Assembly: GCF_947623445.1 (NCBI RefSeq)
Contig: NC_135243.1
Coordinates: 14,572,501 to 14,636,500, forward strand
Length of the DNA stretch: 64,000 bases
Reading direction: 5' to 3'
From: Clavelina lepadiformis
Lineage: Eukaryota > Chordata > Ascidiacea > Aplousobranchia > Clavelinidae
Shown: positions 40,604 to 54,900 of the stretch, in pieces
Layout of the letters: each line of letters starts with the position of its first letter
How positions within the stretch are numbered: the first letter of the stretch is position 1
Position numbers and translations under genes: made by a program
Notes under the pieces: generated by a model
What the model saw: only the letters and a program-made list of their open reading frames with translations
What the model was told of the DNA's origin: nothing
Database searches by the model: none

Positions 40604-43600
40604 GGTATGGTCGAAGGCAATTTGAAAAGAAAGAAAATGGCTTTTTTAATTATAATTCGATTGCATAAGAAATATAAAAACGCAAAGAGTTGCTATAAAA
40701 ATAATTGAAATGTACAGCATGACTAAAATGCTTACAACACCCGATATTCCCAGGCGGTCACCCATCCAAGTACTAACCGGGCCCGAGGTTGCTTAACTTC
40801 CGAGATCGAACGAGATCGGGTCTACTCAACCTGGTATGGTCGTAGGCAATTTCAAAAGAAAGAAAATGGACTTTCCACTTCTATTTCGATTGCATAGGAA
40901 ATTCAAAAAAGCAAATAGTTGTTATAAATTTGATTGAAATATACAGCATGACTAAAATGCTTACAACACCCGGTATTACCAGGCAATCACACATCCAAGT
41001 ACTAACCGGGCCCGAGGTTGCTTAACTTCCGAGATCGAACGAGATCGGGTCTACTCAACCTGGTATGGTCGTAGGCGATCTCAAAAGAAAGAAAATGGCC
41101 TTATGAATTCTAATTCGATTGCATAGGAAATTCAAAAAAGCAAATAGTTACTAAAAATTTAATTGAAATATACAGCATGACTAAAATGCTTATAACACAC
41201 GGTATTCCCAGGCGGTCACCCATCCAAGTACTAACTGGGCCCGAGGTTGCTTGACTTCCGAGATCGAACGAGATCGGGACTATTCAACCTGGTATGGTCG
41301 TAGGTGATTTCAAAAGAAAGAAAATGGCCTTTTCAATTCTAATTCGATTGCATAGGAAATTCAAAAAGGCAAACAGATGTTATAAATTTAATTGAAATAT
41401 ACAGCATGACTAAAATGCTTACAACACCCGGTATTCCCAGGCGGTCACCCATCCAAGTACTAACCGGGCCCGAGGTTGCTTAACTTCCGAGATCGAACGA
41501 GATCGGGTCTACTCAACCTGGTATGGTCGTAGGCGATTTTAAAACAAAGAAAAGAGCATTTTTAATTATAATTCGATTGCATAGGAAAGTAAAAATCACA
41601 AACAGTTGCTTTTAATTTAATTGAAATATACAGCATGACTCAATTGCTTATAACACCCGGTATTCCCAGGCGGTCACTCATCCAAGTACTAACCGGGCCC
41701 GAGGTTGCTTAACTTCCGAGATCGAACGAGATCAGGTCTTCTCAACCGGGTATGGTCTTAGGCGATTTCAAAAGAAAGAAAATGGCAATTTCAATTCTAA
41801 TTCGATTGCATAGGAAACTCAGAAAAGCAAATTGTTGCTAAAAATTTAATTGAAATATACAGCATGATTAAAATGCTTACAGCACCCGGTATTCCCAGGC
41901 GGTCACCCATTCAAGTACTAACCGGGCCCGAGGTTGCTTAACTACCGAGATCGAACGAGATCGGGTCTACTCAACCTGATATGGTCGTAGGTGATCTCAA
42001 AAGAAAGAAAATGGCCTTATGAATTCTAATTCGAGTGCATAGGAAATTCAAAAGGGCAAACAGATGTTATAAATTTAATTGAAATATACAGCATGACTAA
42101 AATGCTTACAACACACGGTATTTCCAGGCGGTCACCCATCCAAGTACTAACTGGGCCTGAGGTTGCTTAACTTCCGAGATCGGGTCTACTCAACCTGGTA
42201 TGGTCGTAGGCAATTTCAAATGAAAGAAAATGGCTTTTTTAATTCTAATTCGATTGCATAGGACATTCAAAAACGCAAATAGTTGCTATAAATTTAATTG
42301 AAATATACAGCATGACTGAAATGCTTACAACACCCGGTATTCCCAAGCGGTCACCCATCCAAGTACTAACCGGGCCCGAGGTTGCTTAACTTCCGAGATC
42401 GAACGAGATCAGGTCTGCTCAACCTGGTATGGTCGTAGGCGATTTCAAAACAAAGAAAATGGCTTTTTTAATTATAATTCGATTGCATAGGAAATTCAAA
42501 AACGCAAATAGTTGCTATAAATTTAATTGAAATATACAGCTTGACTAAAATGCTTACAACACCCGGTATTCCCAGGCGGTCACCCATCCAAGTACTAACC
42601 GTGCCCGAGGTTGCTTAACTTCCGAGATCGAACGAGATCGGGTCTACTCAAACTGGTATGGTCGTAGGCAATTTCAAAAGGAAGAAAATGGTCTTTCCAC
42701 TTCTTATTCGATTGAATAGGAAATTCAAAAAAGCAAATAGTTGTTATAAATTTGATTGAAATATACAGCATGACTAAAATGCTTACAAAACCCGGTATTC
42801 CCAGGAAGCCACCCATCTAACTACTAACCGGGTCCGAGGTTGCTTAAACTCCGAGATCGGATCTACTCAACATGGTATGGTCGTAGGCAATTTCAAATGA
42901 AAGAAAATGGCTTTTTTAATTCTAATTCGATTGCATAGGACATTCAAAAACGCAAATAGTTGCTATAAATTTAATTGAAATATACAGCATGACTAAAATG
43001 CTTACAACACCCGGTATTCCCAGGCAGTCACCCATCCAAGTACTAACCGGGCCCGAGGTTGCTTAACTTCCGAGATCGAACGAGATCGGGTCTACTCAAC
43101 CTGGTATGGTCGTATGCGATTTCAAGTGAAAGAAAATGGCCTTTTCAATTCTAATTAGATTGAAAAGGACATTCAAAAAAGCAAATAGTTGGGATAAATT
43201 TGAGTGAAAGATACAGCATGACTAAAATGCTTACAAAACCCGGTATTCCCAGGCGGTCACCCATCCAAGTACTAACCGGGCCAGAGGTTGCTTAACTACC
43301 GAGTTTGGTTCTACTCAACCTGGTATGGTCGCATGCGATTTCAAATGAAAGAAAATGGCTTTTTAAATTATTATTCGATTGCATAGGAAATTCAAAAAAG
43401 AAAACAGTTACTATATATTTAATTGAAATATACAGCATGACTAAAATGCTTACAACACCCGGTATTCACAGGCGGTCACACATCCAAGTACTAACCGGGC
43501 CCGAGGTTGCTTAACTTCCGAGATCGAACGAGATCTGGTCTACTCAACCTGATATGGTCGTAAAAGATTTAGAATGAAAGAAAATGGCCTTTTCAATTCT

Positions 43601-44230
43601 AAATCGATTGCATAGGAAATTCAAAAAAGCAAATAGTTGTTATAAATTTGATTGAAAGATACAGCATGACTAAAATGCTTACAACACCCGGTATTACCAG
43701 GCAATCACCCATCCAAGTATTAACCGGGCCCGAGGTTGCTTAACTTCCGAGATCGGGTCTACTCAACCTGGTATGGTCGTAGGTGTTTTAAAGTGAAAGA
43801 AAATGGCTTTTTTAATTATAATTCGATTGCATAGGAAATTCAAAATCACAAACAGTTGCTATTACGTTAATTGAAATATACAGCATGACTAATATGCTTA
43901 TAACACCCGGTATTCCCAGGTGGTCACCCATCCAAGTACTAACAGGGCCCGAGGTTGCTTAACTTCCGAGATCGAACGAGATCGGGTATACTCAACCTGG
44001 TATGGCCGTACGCGATTTCAAAAGAAAGAAAAGGGCATTTTCAATTATAATTCGATTGCATAGGAAAGTAAAAAACGCAAATAGTTGCTAGACATTTGAT
44101 TGAAATATACAGCATGACTAAAATGCTTACAACACCCGTTATTCCCAGGCGGTCAACCATCCAAGTACTAACCGGGCCCGAGGTTGCTTAAATTCCGAGA
44201 TCGTATCTACTCAACCTGGTATGGTCGAAG
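40604..44230. repeat. 16-unit higher-order repeat, 3614 bp, copy 2
   Basis: Second copy of the 3614-bp block. It overlaps the left two thirds of the 40598-46988 duplicate, which shows nesting of amplification events. Confidence 0.8.
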
Positions 44231-47200
44231 GTGGGTTCAAATGAAAGGAAATGGCTTTTTCAATTATAATTCGATTGCATAGGAAATTCAAAATCGCAAA
44301 TAGTTGCTATAAATTTGATTGAAATATACAGCATGACTAAAATGCTTACAACACCCGGTATTACCAGGCGGTCACCCATCCAAGTACTAACCGGGCCCGA
44401 GGTTGCTTGACTTCCGAGATCTGGTCTACTCAACCTGGTATGGTCGTAGGTGATCTCAAAAGAAAGAAAATGGCCTTATGAATTCTAATTCGATTGCATA
44501 GGATATTCAAAGAGGCAAACAGATGTTATCAATTTAATTGAAGTATACAGCATGACTAAAATGCTTACAACACCCGGTATTCCCAGGCGGTCACCCATCC
44601 AAGTACTAACCGGGCCCGAGGTTGCTTAACTTTCGAGATCGGGTCTACTCAACCTGGTATGGTCTTAGGCGAATTCAAAAGAAAGAAAATTGCTTTTTTA
44701 ATTATAATTCGTTTGCATAGGAAATTCAAAATCACAAACAATTGCTATATATTTAATTGAAATATACAGCATGACTAAAATGCTTACAACACCCGGTATT
44801 CCCAGTCGGTCACCCATCCAAGTACTAACCGGGCCCGAGGTTGCTTAACTTCCGAGATCGAACGAGATCGGGTCTACTCAACCTGGTATGGTCGTAGGTG
44901 ATCTCAAAAGAAAGAAAATGGCCTTATGAATTCTAATTCGATTGCATAGGAAATTCAAAAAGGCAAACAGATGTTATCAATTTAATTGAAGTATACAGCT
45001 TGACTAAAATGCTTACAACACCCGGTATTCCCAGGCGGTCACCCATCCAAGTACTAACCGTGCCCGAGGTTGCTTAACTTCCGAGATCGAACGAGATCGG
45101 GTCTACTCAAACTGGTATGGTCGTAGGCAATTTCAAAAGGAAGAAAATGGTCTTTCCATTTCTTATTCGATTGAATAGGAAATTCAAAAAAGCAAATAGT
45201 TGTTATAAATTTGATTGAAATATACAGCATGACTAAAATGCTTACAACACCCGGTATTCCCAGGAAGCCACCCATCCAACTACTAACCGGGTCCGAGGTT
45301 GCTTAAACTCCGAGATCGGATCTACTCAACATGGTATGGTCGTAGGCAATTTCAAATGAAAGAAAATGGCTTTTTTAATTCTACTTCGATTGCATAGGAC
45401 ATTCAAAAACGCAAACCGTTGCTATAAATTTAATTGAAATATACAGCATGACTAAAATGCTTACAACACCCGGTATTCCCAGGCTGTCACCCATCCAAGT
45501 ACTAACCGGGCTCGAGGTTGCTTAACTTCCGAGATCAAACGAGATCGGGTCTACTCAACCTGGTATGGTCGAAGGCAATTTGAAAAGAAAGAAAATGGCT
45601 TTTTTAATTATAATTCGATTGCATAAGAAATATAAAAACGCAAAGAGTTGCTATAAAAATAATTGAAATGTACAGCATGACTAAAATGCTTACAACACCC
45701 GATATTCCCAGGCGGTCACCCATCCAAGTACTAACCGGGCCCGAGGTTGCTTAACTTCCGAGATCGAACGAGATCGGGTCTACTCAACCTGGTATGGTCG
45801 TATGCGATTTCAAGTGAAAGAAAATGGCCTTTTCAATTCTAATTAGATTAAAAAGGACATTCAAAAAAGCAAATAGTTGGTATAAATTTGAGTGAAAGAT
45901 ACAGCATGACTAAAATGCTTACAAAACCCGGTATTCCCAGGCGGTCACCCATCCAAGTACTAACCGGGCCAGAGGTTGCTTAACTACGGAGTTTGGTTCT
46001 ACTCAACCTGGTATGGTCGCATGCGATTTCAAATGAAAGAAAATGGCTTTTTAAATTATTATTCGATTGCATAGGAAATTCAAAAAAGAAAACAGTTACT
46101 ATATATTTAATTGAAATATACAGCATGACTAAAATGCTTACAACACCCGTTATTCACAGGCGGTCACACATCCAAGTACTAACCGGGCCCGAGGTTGCTT
46201 AACTTCCGAGATCGAACGAGATCTGGTCTACTCAACCTGATATGGTCGTAAGAGATTTAGAATGAAAGAAAATGGCCTTTTCAATTCTAAATCGATTGCA
46301 TAGGAAATTCAAAAAAGCAAATAGTTGTTATAAATTTGATTGAAAGATACAGCATGACTAAAATGCTTACAACACCCGGTATTACCAGGCAATCACCCAT
46401 CCAAGTATTTACCGGGCCCGAGGTTGCTTAACTTCCGAGATCGGGTCTACTCAACCTGGTATGGTCGTAGGTGTTTTAAAGTGAAAGAAAATGGCTTTTT
46501 TAATTATAATTCGATTGCATAGGAAATTCAAAATCGCAAATAGTTGCTATAAATTTGATTGAAATATACAGCATGACTAATATGCTTATAACACCCGGTA
46601 TTCCCAGGTGGTCACCCATCCAAGTACTAACAGGGCCCGAGGTTGCTTAACTTCCGAGATCGAACGAGATCGGGTATACTCAACCTGGTATGGCCGTACG
46701 CGATTTCAAAAGAAAGAAAAGGGCATTTTCAATTATAATTCGATTGCATAGGAAATTCAAAAAAGTAAACAGATGTTATAAATTCAATTGAAGTATACAG
46801 CATGACTAAAATGCTTACAACACCCGGTATTCCCAGGCGGTCAACCATCCAAGTACTAACCGGGCCCGAGGTTGCTTAACTTGCGAGATCGAACGAGATC
46901 AAGTCTGCTCAACCTGGTATGGTCGAAGGCGATTTCAAAAGAAAGAAAATAGCATTTTCAATTCTAATTCGATTGCATAGGAAATTCAAAATAAAAAATA
47001 GTTGTTACAAATTTGATTGAAATATACAGCATGACTAAAATGCTTACAACACTCTATATTCCCAGGCGGTCACCCTTCCAAGTACTAACCGGGCCCGAGG
47101 TTGCTTAACTTCCGAGATTGAACGAGATCGGGTCTACTCAACCTGGTATGGTCGTAGGTGGGTTCAAATGAAAGGAAATGGCTTTTTCATTTATAATTCG

Positions 47201-48470
47201 ATTGCATAGGAAATTCAAAATCGCAAATAGTTGCTATAAATTTGATTGAAATACACAGCATGACTAAAATGCTTACAACACCCGGTATTCCCAGTCGGTC
47301 ACCCATCCAAGTACTAACCGGGTCCTAGGTTGCTTAAATTCAGAGATCGTATCTACTCAACCTGGTATGGTCGAAGGTGGGTTCAAATGAAAGGAAATGG
47401 CTTTTTCAATTATAATTCGATTGCATAGGAAATTCAAAATCGCAAATAGTTGCTATAAATTTGATTGAAATACACAGCATGACTAAAATGCTTACAACAC
47501 CCGGTATTCCCAGTCGGTCACCCATCCAAGTACTAACCGGGCCCGAGGTTGCTTAACTTCCGAGATCGAACGAGATCGGGTCTACTCAACCTGGTATGGT
47601 CGTAGGTGATCTCAAAAGAAAGAAAATGGCCTTATGAATTCTAATTCGATTGCATAGGAAATTCAAAAAGGCAAACAGATGTTATCAATTTAATTGAAGT
47701 ATACAGCATGACTAAAATGCTTACAACACCCGGTATTCCCAGGCGGTCACCCATCCAAGTACTAACCGGGCCCGAGGTTGCTTAACTTCCGAGATCGGGT
47801 CTACTCAACCTGGTATGGTCTTAGGCGAACTCAAAAGAAAGAAAATTGCTTTTTTAAATATAATTCGTTTGCATAGGAAATTCAAAATCACAAAGAATTG
47901 CTATATATTTAATTGAAATATACAGCATGACTAAATTGCTTACAACACCCGGTATTCCCAGTCGGTCACCCATCCAAGTACTAACCGGGCCCGAGGTTGC
48001 TTAACTTCCGAGATCGAACGAGATCGGGTCTACTCAACCTGGTATGGTCGTAGGTGATCTCAAAAGAAAGAAAATGGCTATATGAATTCTAATTCGATTG
48101 CATAGGAAATTCAAAAAGGCAAACAGACGTTATCAATTTAATTGAAGTATACAGCATGACTAAAATGCTTACAACACCCGGTATTCCTAGGCGGTCACCC
48201 ATCCAAGTACTAACCGGGCCCGAGGTTGCTTAACTTCCGAGATCGGGTCTACTCAACCTGGTATGGTCTTAGGCGAATTCAAAAGAAAGAAAATTGCTTT
48301 TTTAATTATAATTCGTTTGCATAGGAAAATCAAAATCACAAACAGTTGCTATTACGTTAATTGAAATATACAGCATGACTAATATGCTTATAACACCCGG
48401 TATTCCCAGGTGGTCACCCATCCAAGTACTAACCGGGCCCGAGGTTGCTTAACTTCCGAGATCGAAGGAG
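43480..48470. repeat. Duplicated segment with 2-unit length difference, copy 1
   Basis: It matches 48650-53178 at offset 5167 up to about 46837 (45054/50221, 45993/51160), then at offset about 4709 from about 47290 to 48470. The difference of 458 bp is exactly two full units, so 46838-47290 is present here and absent in the partner. Confidence 0.78.
46533..46570. other. Gene-conversion patch in a 5S spacer
   Basis: Within the otherwise near-identical partner segments 22290-28680 and 40598-46988, this short spacer stretch (AAATCGCAAATAGTTGC through TTTGATTG) replaces the partner form (AAATCACAAACAGTTGC through CGTTAATTG). The replacement matches the spacer of a neighbouring monomer near 44290, and the flanks on both sides remain paired. 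A short non-reciprocal transfer is the simplest explanation. Confidence 0.6.
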
Positions 48471-48649
48471 ATCGGGTATACTCAACCTGGTATGGCCGTA
48501 TGCGATTTCAAAAGAAAGAAAATGGCATTTTCAATTATAATTCGATTGCATAGGATATTCAAAGAGGCAAATAGTTGCTAAAAATTTAATTGAAATATAC
48601 AGCATGACTAAAATGCTTACAACACCCGGTATTCCCAGGCGGTCACACA

Positions 48650-51600
48650 TCCAAGTACTAACCGGGCCCGAGGTTGCTTAACTTCCGTGATCGAACGAGA
48701 TCGGGTCTACTCAACCTGATATGGTCGTAAGAGATTTAGAATGAAAGAAAATGGCCTTTTCAATTCTAATTCGATTGCATAGGAAATTCAAAAAAGCAAA
48801 TAGTTGTTATAAATTTGATTGAAAGATACAGCATGACTAAAATGCTTACAACACCCGGTATTACCAGGCAATCACCCATCCAAGTATTAACCGGGCCCGA
48901 GGTTGCTTAACTTCCGAGATCGGGTCTACTCAACCTGGTATGGTCGTAGGTGTTTTAATGTGAAAGAAAATGGCTTTTTTAATTATAATTCGATTGCATA
49001 GGAAATTCAAAATCACAAACAGTTGCTATTACGTTAATTGAAATATACAGCATTACTAATATGCTTATAACACCCGGTATTCCCAGGTGGTCACTCATCC
49101 AAGTACTAACAGGGCCCGAGGTTGCTTAACTTCCGAGATCGAACGAGATCGGGTATACTCAACCTGGTATGGCCGTACGCGATTTCAAAAGGAAGAAAAG
49201 GGCCTTTTCAATTATAATTCGATTGCATAGGAAAGTAAAAAACGCAAATAGTTGCTAGACATTTGATTGAAATATACAGCATGACTAAAATGCTTACAAC
49301 ACCCGTTATTCCCAGGCGGTCAACCATCCAAGTACTAACCGGGCCCGAGGTTGCTTAAATTCCGAGATCGGGTCTACTCAACCTGGTATGGTCGAAGGTG
49401 GGTTCAAATGAAAGGAAATGGCATTTTCAATTATAATTCGATTGCATAGGAAATTCAAAATCGCAAATAGTTGCTATAAATTTGATTGAAATATACAGCA
49501 TGACTAAAATGCTTACAACACCCGGTATTACCAGGCGGTCACCCATCCAAGTACTAACCGGGCCCGAGGTTGCTTGACTTCCGAGATCTGGTCTACTCAA
49601 CCTGGTATGGTCGTAGGTGATCTCAAAAGAAAGAAAATGGCCTTATGAATTCTAATTCGATTGCATAGGATATTCAAAGAGGCAAACAGATGTTATCAAT
49701 TTAATTGAAGTATACAGCATGACTAAAATGCTTACAACACCCGGTATTCCCAGGCGGTCACCCATCCAAGTACTAACCGGGCCCGAGGTTGCTTAACTTT
49801 CGAGATCGGGTCTACTCAACCTGGTATGGTCTTAGGCGAATTCAAAAGAAAGAAAATTGCTTTTTTAATTATAATTCGTTTGCATAGGAAATTCAAAATC
49901 ACAAACAATTGCTATATATTTAATTGAAATATACAGCATGACTAAAATGCTTACAACACCCGGTATTCCCAGTCGGTCACCCATCCAAGTACTAACCGGG
50001 CCCGAGGTTGCTTAACTTCCGAGATCGAACGAGATCGGGTCTACTCAACCTGGTATGGTCGTAGGTGATCTCAAAAGAAAGAAAATGGCCTTATGAATTC
50101 TAATTCGATTGCATAGGAAATTCAAAAAGGCAAACAGATGTTATCAATTTAATTGAAGTATACAGCTTGACTAAAATGCTTACAACACCCGGTATTCCCA
50201 GGCGGTCACCCATCCAAGTACTAACCGTGCCCGAGGTTGCTTAACTTCCGAGATCGAACGAGATCGGGTCTACTCAAACTGGTATGGTCGTAGGCAATTT
50301 CAAAAGGAAGAAAATGGTCTTTCCATTTCTTATTCGATTGAATAGGAAATTCAAAAAAGCAAATAGTTGTTATAAATTTGATTGAAATATACAGCATGAC
50401 TAAAATGCTTACAACACCCGGTATTCCCAGGAAGCCACCCATCCAACTACTAACCGGGTCCGAGGTTGCTTAAACTCCGAGATCGGATCTACTCAACATG
50501 GTATGGTCGTAGGCAATTTCAAATGAAAGAAAATGGCTTTTTTAATTCTACTTCGATTGCATAGGACATTCAAAAACGCAAACCGTTGCTATAAATTTAA
50601 TTGAAATATACAGCATGACTAAAATGCTTACAACACCCGGTATTCCCAGGCTGTCACCCATCCAAGTACTAACCGGGCTCGAGGTTGCTTAACTTCCGAG
50701 ATCAAACGAGATCGGGTCTACTCAACCTGGTATGGTCGAAGGCAATTTGAAAAGAAAGAAAATGGCTTTTTTAATTATAATTCGATTGCATAAGAAATAT
50801 AAAAACGCAAAGAGTTGCTATAAAAATAATTGAAATGTACAGCATGACTAAAATGCTTACAACACCCGATATTCCCAGGCGGTCACCCATCCAAGTACTA
50901 ACCGGGCCCGAGGTTGCTTAACTTCCGAGATCGAACGAGATCGGGTCTACTCAACCTGGTATGGTCGTATGCGATTTCAAGTGAAAGAAAATGGCCTTTT
51001 CAATTCTAATTAGATTAAAAAGGACATTCAAAAAAGCAAATAGTTGGTATAAATTTGAGTGAAAGATACAGCATGACTAAAATTCTTACAAAACCCGGTA
51101 TTCCCAGGCGGTCACCCATCCAAGTACTAACCGGGCCAGAGGTTGCTTAACTACGGAGTTTGGTTCTACTCAACCTGGTATGGTCGCATGCGATTTCAAA
51201 TGAAAGAAAATGGCTTTTTAAATTATTATTCGATTGCATAGGAAATTCAAAAAAGAAAACAGTTACTATATATTTAATTGAAATATACAGCATGACTAAA
51301 ATGCTTACAACACCCGTTATTCACAGGCGGTCACACATCCAAGTACTAACCGGGCCCGAGGTTGCTTAACTTCCGAGATCGAACGAGATCTGGTCTACTC
51401 AACCTGATATGGTCGTAAGAGATTTAGAATGAAAGAAAATGGCCTTTTCAATTCTAAATCGATTGCATAGGAAATTCAAAAAAGCAAATAGTTGTTATAA
51501 ATTTGATTGAAAGATACAGCATGACTAAAATGCTTACAACACCCGGTATTACCAGGCAATCACCCATCCAAGTATTTACCGGGCCCGAGGTTGCTTAACT

Positions 51601-53178
51601 TCCGAGATCGGGTCTACTCAACCTGGTATGGTCGTAGGTGTTTTAAAGTGAAAGAAAATGGCTTTTTTAATTATAATTCGATTGCATAGGAAATTCAAAA
51701 TCACAAACAGTTGCTATTACGTTAATTGAAATATACAGCATGACTAATATGCTTATAACACCCGGTATTCCCAGGTGGTCACCCATCCAAGTACTAACAG
51801 GGCCCGAGGTTGCTTAACTTCCGAGATCGAACGAGATCGGGTATACTCAACCTGGTATGGCCGTACGCGATTTCAAAAGAAAGAAAAGGGCATTTTCAAT
51901 TATATATCGATTGCATAGGAAATTCAAAAAAGTAAACAGATGTTATAAATTCAATTGAAGTATACAGCATGACTAAAATGCTTACAACACCCGGTATTCC
52001 CAGTCGGTCACCCATCCAAGTACTAACCGGGTCCTAGGTTGCTTAAATTCAGAGATCGTATCTACTCAACCTGGTATGGTCGAAGGTGGGTTCAAATGAA
52101 AGGAAATGGCTTTTTCAATTATAATTCGATTGCATAGGAAATTCAAAATCGCAAATAGTTGCTATAAATTTGATTGAAATACACAGCATGACTGAAATGC
52201 TTACAACACCCGGTATTCCCAATCGGTCACCCATCCAAGTACTAACCGGGCCCGAGGTTGCTTAACTTCCGAGATCGAACGAGATCGGGTCTACTCAACC
52301 TGGTATGGTCGTAGGTGATCTCAAAAGAAAGAAAATGGCCTTATGAATTCTAATTCGATTGCATAGGAAATTCAAAAAGGCAAACAGATGTTATCAATTT
52401 AATTGAAGTATACAGCATGACTAAAATGCTTACAACACCCGGTATTCCCAGGCGGTCACCCATCCAAGTACTAACCGGGCCCGAGGTTGCTTAACTTCCG
52501 AGATCGGGTCTACTCAACCTGGTATGGTCTTAGGCGAATTCAAAAGAAAGAAAATTGCTTTTTTAAATATAATTCGTTTGCATAGGAAATTCAAAATCAC
52601 AAACAATTGCTATAAATTTAATTGAAATATACAGCATGACTAAATTGCTTACAACACCCGGTATTCCCAGTAGGTCACCCATCCAAGTACTAACCGGGCC
52701 CGAGGTTGCTTAACTTCCGAGATCGAACGAGATCGGGTCTACTCAACCTGGTATGGTCGTAGGTGATCTCAAAAGAAAGAAAATGGCTATATGAATTCTA
52801 ATTCGATTGCATAGGAAATTCAAAAAGGCAAACAGATGTTATCAATTTAATTGAAGTATACAGCATGACTAAAATGCTTACAACACCCGGTATTCCCAGG
52901 CGGTCACCCATCCAAGTACTAACCGGGCCCGAGGTTGCTTAACTTCCGAGATCGGGTCTACTCAACCTGGTATGGTCTTAGGCGAATTCAAAATAAAGAA
53001 AATTGCTTTTTTAATTATAATTCGTTTGCATAGGAAAATCAAAATCACAAACAGTTGCTATTACGTTAATTGAAATATACAGCATGACTAATATGCTTAT
53101 AACACCCGGTATTCCCAGGTGGTCACCCATCCAAGTACTAACCGGGCCCGAGGTTGCTTAACTTCCGAGATCGAACGA
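48650..53178. repeat. Duplicated segment with 2-unit length difference, copy 2
   Basis: Partner of 43480-48470 lacking two monomers at about 52004. The left junction near 48650 falls inside a 5S gene, and the right end near 53178 falls in loop C (CGAACGACATCGG against CGAAGGAGATCGG). Confidence 0.78.
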
Positions 53179-53779
53179 CATCGGGTCTACCCAACCTGGT
53201 ATGGTCGTAGGCGATTTCAAATGGAAGAAACTGGCTTTTCCAATTCTAATTAGATAACATAGGACTTTTAAAAAAGCAAATAGTTGCAATAAATTTGATT
53301 GAAATATACAGCATGACTAAAATGCTTACAACAACCGGTATTGCCAGGCAATCACCCATCCAAGTACTAACCGGGCCCGAGGTTGCTTAACTTCCGGGAT
53401 CGGGTCTACTCAACCTGGTATGGTCGTAGGTGTTTTCAAATGAAAGAAAATGGCTTTTTTAATTATAATTCGATTGCATAGGAAATTCAAAATCACAAAC
53501 AGTTGCTATTAATTTAATTGAAATAAACAGCACGACTAAATTGCTTATAACACCCGGTATTCCAGGGCGGTCACCCATCCAAGTACTAACAGGGACCGAG
53601 GTTGCTTAACTTCCGAGATCGAACGAGATCAGGTCTTCTCAACCGGGTATGGTCGTAGGCGATTTCAAAAGAAAGAAAATGGCAATTTCAAGTATAATTC
53701 GATTGCATAGGAAATTAAGAAAAACAAAATGTTGCTAAAAATTTAATTGAAATATACAGCATGACTAAAATGCTTACAG

Positions 53780-54900
53780 CACCCGGTATTCCCAGGCGGT
53801 CACCCATTCAAGTACTAACCGGGCCCGAGGTTGCTTAACTTCCGAGATCGAACGAGATCGGGTCTACTCAACCTGGTATGGTCGTAGGTGATCTCAAATA
53901 AAAGAAAATGGCCTTATGAATTCTAATTCGAGTGCATAGGAAATTCAAAATGGCAAACAGATGTTATAAATTTAATTGAAATATACAGCATGACTAAAAT
54001 GCTTACAACACCCGGTATTCCCAGGCGGTCACCCATCCAAGTACTAACCGGGCCCGAGTTTGCTTAACTTCCGAGATCGGGTCTACTCAACCTGGTATGG
54101 TCGTAGGCGTTTTCAAATGAAAGAAAGTGGCTTTTTTAATTTTAATTCGATTGCATAGAAAATATAAAAACGCAAACAGTTGCTATAAATTTAATTGAAA
54201 TATACAGCATGACTGAAATGCTTACAACACCCGGTATTCCCAAGCGGTCACCCATCCAAGTACTAACCGGGCCCGAGGTTGCTTAATTTCCGAGATCGAA
54301 CGAGATCGGGTCTATTCAACCTGGTATGGTCGTAGGCGATTTCAAATGGAAGAAAATGCGAATTTCAATTCTAATTCGATTGCATAGGAAATTAAAAAAA
54401 GCAAAATGTTGCTAAAAAATTAATTGAAATATACAGCATGACTAAAATGCTTACAGCACCCGGTATTCCCAGGCGGTCACCCATTCAAGTACTAACCGGG
54501 CCCGAGGTTGCTTAACTTCCGAGATCGAACGAGATCGGGTCTACTCAACCTGGTATGGTCGTAGGTGATCTCAAAAGAAAGAAAATGGCCTTATGAATTC
54601 TAATTCGATTGCATAGGAAATTCAAAAAGGCAAACAGATGTTATCACTTTAATTGAAGTATACAGCATGACTAAAATACTTACAACACCCGGTATTCCCA
54701 GGCGGTCACCCATCCAAGTACTAACCGGGCCCGAGGTTGCTTAACTTCCGAGATCGGGTCTACTCAACCTGGTATGGTCTTAGGCGAATTCAAAAGAAAG
54801 AAAATTGCTTTTTTAATTATAATACGTTTGCATAGGAAATTCAAAATCACAAACAGTTGCTATATATTTAATTGAAATATACAGCATGACTAAATTGCTT
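53780..54900. repeat. 5-unit higher-order repeat, 1125 bp, copy 1
   Basis: Three full and two short monomers (687 + 438 = 1125 bp). They are marked by the spacer variant TAGAAAATAT at 54156, repeated at 55281, and by ATGCGAATTTC near 54356 and 55481. Confidence 0.85.

Larger units (their letters stand above)
40598..46988. repeat. 6.4-kb duplicated segment, copy 2 (offset 18308)
   Basis: Partner of 22290-28680. Scattered single-base changes and one short patch of replaced spacer sequence near 46533-46570 separate the two copies, consistent with a recent duplication followed by limited gene conversion. Confidence 0.82.
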
